Shown piece by piece: positions 18,295-21,569 of a stretch of DNA of 21,569 nucleotides. The stretch covers positions 596,048 through 617,616 of the forward strand of contig BFEA01000603.1 in assembly GCA_003427395.1 (NCBI GenBank). Direction: 5' to 3'. The notes under the pieces are model-generated. The model saw only the letters and a program-made list of their open reading frames with translations, was not told the DNA's origin and ran no database searches. The position numbers were made by a program, and so were the translations under genes. How positions within the stretch are numbered: the stretch's first letter is position 1; each line of letters opens with the position of its first letter. This stretch comes from Chara braunii (lineage: Eukaryota > Streptophyta > Charophyceae > Charales > Characeae).

Positions 18295-18780
18295 ATGGGG
18301 AGGTACTGGTGGTTTAACAGTGTTGAGCAGGCAGAGCGAATGGAGTTGCAACTGCAAGGTGTTGATCAACAACCCCTTGAACCAGGTATGGATCCCCTCA
18401 ATGTTCGAGGAGTGATTTATGCAATTGTTCATTTGCCTTCAGGACGTTTTTATGTTGGACAGACGATGCATTCTGCATACCAACGGCTGCAAGAGCATTG
18501 ATATACACGACGCTCTTCTGCTGCTTTTCACCACCGCCATCTCTACCGTGCAATGTGTAGGCAACCAGCATTCAACTTTGCTGCTTGGCCCTTGGAATGT
18601 GTCGATCCTACCCTTTATCATACGTCTGAAGGTCTTGTTGATCATGCCCTCTTCCGGCGGGCTGCTGCACCCCACGAGGTTTTCTTGGTTCGTAAACTTC
18701 GAACTCTTCACCGGGTTCGTTTCAATACCGTCCTTCCAATGGCTAGAATGTCGGCTCCACGACGACACTTCCGCCCTCAT
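18295..18780 (+). pseudogene. PLE GIY-YIG endonuclease domain (interrupted)
   Basis: ATG at 18295 begins a frame with GVIYAIVHLPSGRFYVGQT at residues 39-57: VIY stands for GIY and YVG for YIG, with a spacer of only about ten residues. An Arg (R64, QRLQEH) follows at the expected helix position. A TGA at 18499-18501 stops the frame. The same frame continues through LYRAMCRQPAFNFAAWPLE, whose Glu fits the metal-binding catalytic residue, and then PHEVFLVRKLRTLH and FNTVLP, typical of the end of the domain. This nuclease nicks target DNA for insertion. The upstream context AAACA before the ATG is compatible with a start, but earlier in-frame sequence was not excluded. Confidence 0.85.
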
Positions 18781-18782
18781 CG

Positions 18783-19985
18783 TTGGACACAAATGGGTCC
18801 TCGTCCTTTGGTCCTCAGCCCCCTCTACCTCCTCATGCCTCAGCTCCTCCTGCTTCCCTCCCTACCACATCTATTGCTGCTCCATTTGTTCCTGCATCGG
18901 CTGATCCTTCTCACATAGCACCCCTTTTACCAACACCTGTTGGCTCTTATGTTGCACCCCTTTTATTTACACCCGCTCGCTGTTTGCCTCTCTTGCCAAC
19001 ACCCCCTCATTGCTTACCTCTCTTGCCAACACCTTTGGTTAGGTCCTTTGTTGTTGATCTTCGTCCGGGTCCCCAACTTATGATTCGTACCTCACTACAT
19101 AGTCTCCTCACTGAAGCTACTTCGGGTAATTGGTGTCGTGTCAAGGCTGATATTGAGCAAGCAGCACCAACATGGCGGGTACGACTTTTGCAATGGCTTT
19201 ACAATAATGTCTCCAATGCAGACATGACAACAAACATTCGAGAACTCGAATGCCTCATCCGCAAATCGCAGCATACCCGCCAACATTGCACAACACAACC
19301 TCGTGACCCATTTACTGACCACATCAAGGTCATACATGCGCATGAGGTAGCTCATAATACAAACTTGCGCCATATGTTACAATTTCCGGATGTAGTTGCA
19401 TTGCACCCCGATGGTCAAGCATCCACACATGTTCGTGTTTGTGACAAACTGATGCCACCCACACGTGTCCAGTTTTGTAACTTCACTGATGTGGCCTTGA
19501 GTGTTACTTCTGGCATGACCTTACCCGCCTCCTCTGATTGCGAATGCCGCAGAGCCTTTCCACATTGTTCTGATCTTTTGGATGGCTATATTGTGTCTGT
19601 TGACTACAATATCATCTCCGATGATAGCCTTCGCAAACTTTTTCAAGAAGGCTCAAAGTATCAACTGAATGGGGAAACTGCTGATGTGCTCCACGCACTG
19701 GCAATTGGACTAGACGAGTACACTGCCAATTACAAAAGGTTGTTGGCCGAACATTCTCGATCTACTTCTTCCTCGTCTCTTTCTCAGAAGTTGAACAACT
19801 GGCATTCTGCAATCCTTGCGCATTGTCCATCCAATGCATCTTCGTTCTCCAATCATGTGAGCCAGCCACGTTCACTACGATCTATACATGCCTCCTTGCA
19901 CCATCTTCAACAACACTCTATCATTGTCCCTTTGGACAAACATCACACAATTTGGCAATTTGCTGCAAGAATTGGCATCTATTTC
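18783..19985 (+). pseudogene. PLE linker, CxC motif and RT fingers (second frame)
   Basis: The open frame at 18783-20147 overlaps the end of the nuclease in another frame, so a frameshift near 18780 separates them. It begins with a Pro-Ala-Ser-rich linker holding a short duplicated LPLLPTP segment. SSDCECRRAFPHC (CEC at 19539-19547) is the CxC motif that characterises N-terminal-nuclease PLEs. Next come SDDSLRKLFQEG and a region consistent with RT fingers, then HSIIVPLDK (about 19917-19940), matching the conserved basic motif of early RT. Homology fades near 19985, after which the reading passes to the frame at +2. Residues after that point in this frame are out-of-frame translation. Confidence 0.8.
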
Positions 19986-20430
19986 ATCTCTCTACCCATT
20001 TGGACAGTCCCACTTATACTCGTTCTCAAGAGTCCGTTGTTGATGTCCTTAACCACCATGCAGTGTGGAATCGTCATTGGGGTTACACCCACACTGATAC
20101 CCTACCTTACCTTTACTATGTACTCAAAGCTCACAAGTCTCCTCTAGCTCTTCGCATATTTCTTGGAGTCACAACACAAAATAATAGTGTTCTTCCCCCA
20201 CGTGCTCGCCCTAGTCCAACAATTCGCACCATTCATGAACGGCCTCCTCACAAACCCTTGGCTAGCACAACGACTACTTCGTCGTATCTCAGCGCTGCTT
20301 TGCAAGGAGTGATCTCTACTCTTCGCAAGAAAGACACTGAGCTCTCTCAACAAGTTGGTGTTCGACAGTGCTAGATCATTTAGAGTATCGATGAAGTGGC
20401 GATTGACCTGAAAACAATGCATCGTCTCTT
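19986..20430 (+). pseudogene. PLE RT central fingers (third frame)
   Basis: This frame carries STHLDSPTYTRSQE and then DTLPYLYYVLKAHKSP (about 20095-20145), matching the PLE pattern LPYLY followed by K-x-HK-x-P. A Ser/Thr-rich run and STLRKKDTELSQQVGV follow. Two TAG codons (20372-20374 and 20384-20386) interrupt it, but the same frame still reads SIDEVAIDLKTMHR after them, so they are point lesions within a real domain. Near 20425 the match moves to the next frame. The region lies just before the first catalytic aspartate. Confidence 0.78.
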
Positions 20431-21276
20431 CGTGGCCTCTCTCCTCGCACTGTTGATTTTACCATAGTGTACACCAACCTTCTTCATGACTGCATTCTGA
20501 ATAATGTGGCAAAAGTTGTTGATGAAGCTCATGCTTATGCCCTTCAGCAAGCTCACACGCATTCAGGCTGTGTTGCCCTCAACATGGTTATTCGAGGACC
20601 TAGTTGTAGCCAATGGACAACTGATTCAGGCCCAGATACCCTTTCTGTTTCTCAGATTCTCCAACATCTTCGCTTTGTTGTACAAAACACTTTTCTATAC
20701 GTGAGAGATGACATGCGTCAGAAACAAATTATCGGTATTCCAATAGGAACGAATGTTGGCCCGCTGTATTGGGATGAAACACGCTTTGTTGATGACATTC
20801 GTCAACATGATCTTCAAGCTGCTCAACAATATGCCTTCACCTATCGCCTCAGTGATGATGTTCTTTCATAGGGACAATTACCTCCTCCATCAGAACACTA
20901 TGGGCTTGAGTGGAAGGACACTACAACTACAGATGGCTCCCGTACCTTTTTAGGTATCCAACTATGGGTCCGTTCCGATGGCTCGCTTCGCATGAGCGTC
21001 TTTGATAAAGCGGCTGCTTGTGACTTCCCTATCATTCGTTATCCAAGTGCAAGCCCCAACATCCCTTCCCATCAACCAGCTGGTGTGTTCACTGGGCAAT
21101 TAACCAGATTTGAACAAATTTGTAACAATTGGCAGGACTTTCGAACTGCGACAACAACACTTACTCGTCGTATGTTTTCTCGTGGGCATTCCCCACCAAC
21201 CCTTGCTAAGGGGTGGACCTGCTACATGCGATCCCGCCAAGGTCGCTATCCTACACATGTGACGCGTCTCTCTTAG
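20431..21276 (+). pseudogene. PLE RT palm and thumb (fourth segment)
   Basis: This segment begins in the frame reading RGLSPRTVDFTIVYTNLLHD; the Asp at 20455-20457 is the first catalytic palm aspartate. GIPIGTN lies at 20734-20754, followed by a contraction in which residues normally between GTN-x-x-P and the next helix are missing. TYRLSDDVLS at about 20839-20868 is the YxDD box: the two aspartates are kept, but the two positions before them are LS instead of the usual Tyr-Ile/Leu. A TAG (20869-20871) follows. The thumb then continues in the same frame: FLGIQL, FDKAAACDFPIIRYP, and GVFTGQLTRF with ICNNW, ending at a TAG at 21274-21276. Confidence 0.85.
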
Positions 21277-21569
21277 TGGTTCCGACGCATGTTGCGAATA
21301 GGGTTGTCGAGCCCCAAGCCCCAGGGGCCGAGGGTCCGCACCCCTCGCCCCGACAACAACAAAAAAATAAAAAAATAAATAAAAAAATAAAAAAATAAAA
21401 AAAACAAAAAAAACAAAGGGGTGCGCAGCCGCAGCCTGCACCCCCTGGGCCAAACTGCAATATTGCAGTTTTGGCTCGACCTCGGCCCCCCCCCGAGGCT
21501 AAACCCCCCCCTCGTGAGCCCGGGGTAGTGCGGGCGCGGGGCCGGGGGCGAGGCCGAGCGGGGCTGGGG
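21277..21569. other. A-rich tract and GC-rich hairpins after the PLE
   Basis: CGCACCCCT (about 21333-21341) and AGGGGTGCG (about 21417-21425) form a 9-bp inverted repeat around an A-rich tract with T and C interruptions (about 21358-21416). GGGGTGC with GCACCCC follows (about 21418-21444). Next is an 18-bp perfect palindrome, AACTGCAATATTGCAGTT (21453-21470), and then CCTCGG with CCGAGG around a C run (about 21480-21498). The A-rich part may be the 3' tail of the PLE or a separate insertion. The window ends in G/C-rich sequence. Confidence 0.7.

Larger units (their letters stand above)
18097..21276 (+). mobile_element. Degenerate Penelope-like retroelement, N-terminal GIY-YIG type
   Basis: The element reads left to right as GIY-YIG endonuclease, proline-rich linker, CxC motif, then reverse transcriptase fingers, palm and thumb. 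PLE reverse transcriptases are related to telomerase. Elements with the nuclease first are the Chlamys and Naiad groups; the short GIY-to-YIG spacer without Cys or His favours Chlamys. Coding lesions I can place are TGA 18499-18501, a frameshift near 18780, a frameshift near 19985, TAG 20372-20374, TAG 20384-20386, a frameshift near 20425, a small palm deletion near 20770 and TAG 20869-20871. It is therefore not autonomous. Its left side abuts a (GT)n tract, in line with the microsatellite bias reported for this group. The exact ends are not determined; 18097 is where the (GT)n stops. Confidence 0.88.

Overview
This is a eukaryotic nuclear window dominated by repeats. It has no intact gene that I can defend, no rRNA or tRNA I can recognise, no CRISPR array and no bacterial-style operon. 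It carries long (CT)n, (GA)n and (GT)n microsatellites, several generations of diverged direct duplications, an unusually dense set of short perfect inverted repeats, and one recognisable but decayed retroelement at the right end. That element is a Penelope-like retroelement (PLE) with the GIY-YIG nuclease placed before the reverse transcriptase, a CxC motif between them and a short GIY-to-YIG spacer with no zinc-finger residues. This layout matches the 'Chlamys' type known from green algae, spike mosses and slime molds. A green-lineage host (an alga or charophyte-like genome) is therefore my best guess. It is an inference from one element, not proof. Layout, left to right. 1-3.6 kb: non-coding DNA with (CT)n(GT)n tracts, a foldback between two such tracts (1000-1119), small tandem repeats, and a cluster of GGCC-core hairpins at 2237-2535. 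3.6-5.6 kb and 6.6-8.1 kb: copies A and B of a diverged direct duplication. Both copies keep a hairpin near the left end and a TATATA box about 360-370 bp downstream. Copy B runs into a series of hairpins spaced 155-185 bp (8.3-8.9 kb). 9.2-11.4 kb and 13.5-15.9 kb: copies C1 and C2 of a second duplication about 2.2-2.4 kb long. Each contains (i) an array of small stem-loops with a conserved loop and unit-specific complementary arms, (ii) a tandem repeat of about 122 bp, and (iii) a conserved block that may be a decayed exon. The DNA between C1 and C2 and after C2 is unassigned. 17.16-18.1 kb: a composite array in which two palindromic modules alternate with (GA)n, (CT)n and (GT)n tracts. 18.1-21.28 kb: the PLE, directly after a (GT)n tract, broken by stop codons and frameshifts. 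21.28-21.57 kb: an A-rich tract and GC-rich hairpins. How the parts relate: nothing here forms a pathway. The common thread is palindromic DNA evolving as units. The C arrays and the GGCC cluster show arms that differ between units yet stay complementary within a unit. That points either to selection on a folded RNA or DNA, or to hairpin-templated copying. The PLE beside microsatellites fits the microsatellite insertion preference reported for N-terminal-nuclease PLEs. The most promising undescribed signal is the C1/C2 covarying hairpin array, followed by the microsatellite and palindrome mosaic beside the PLE.
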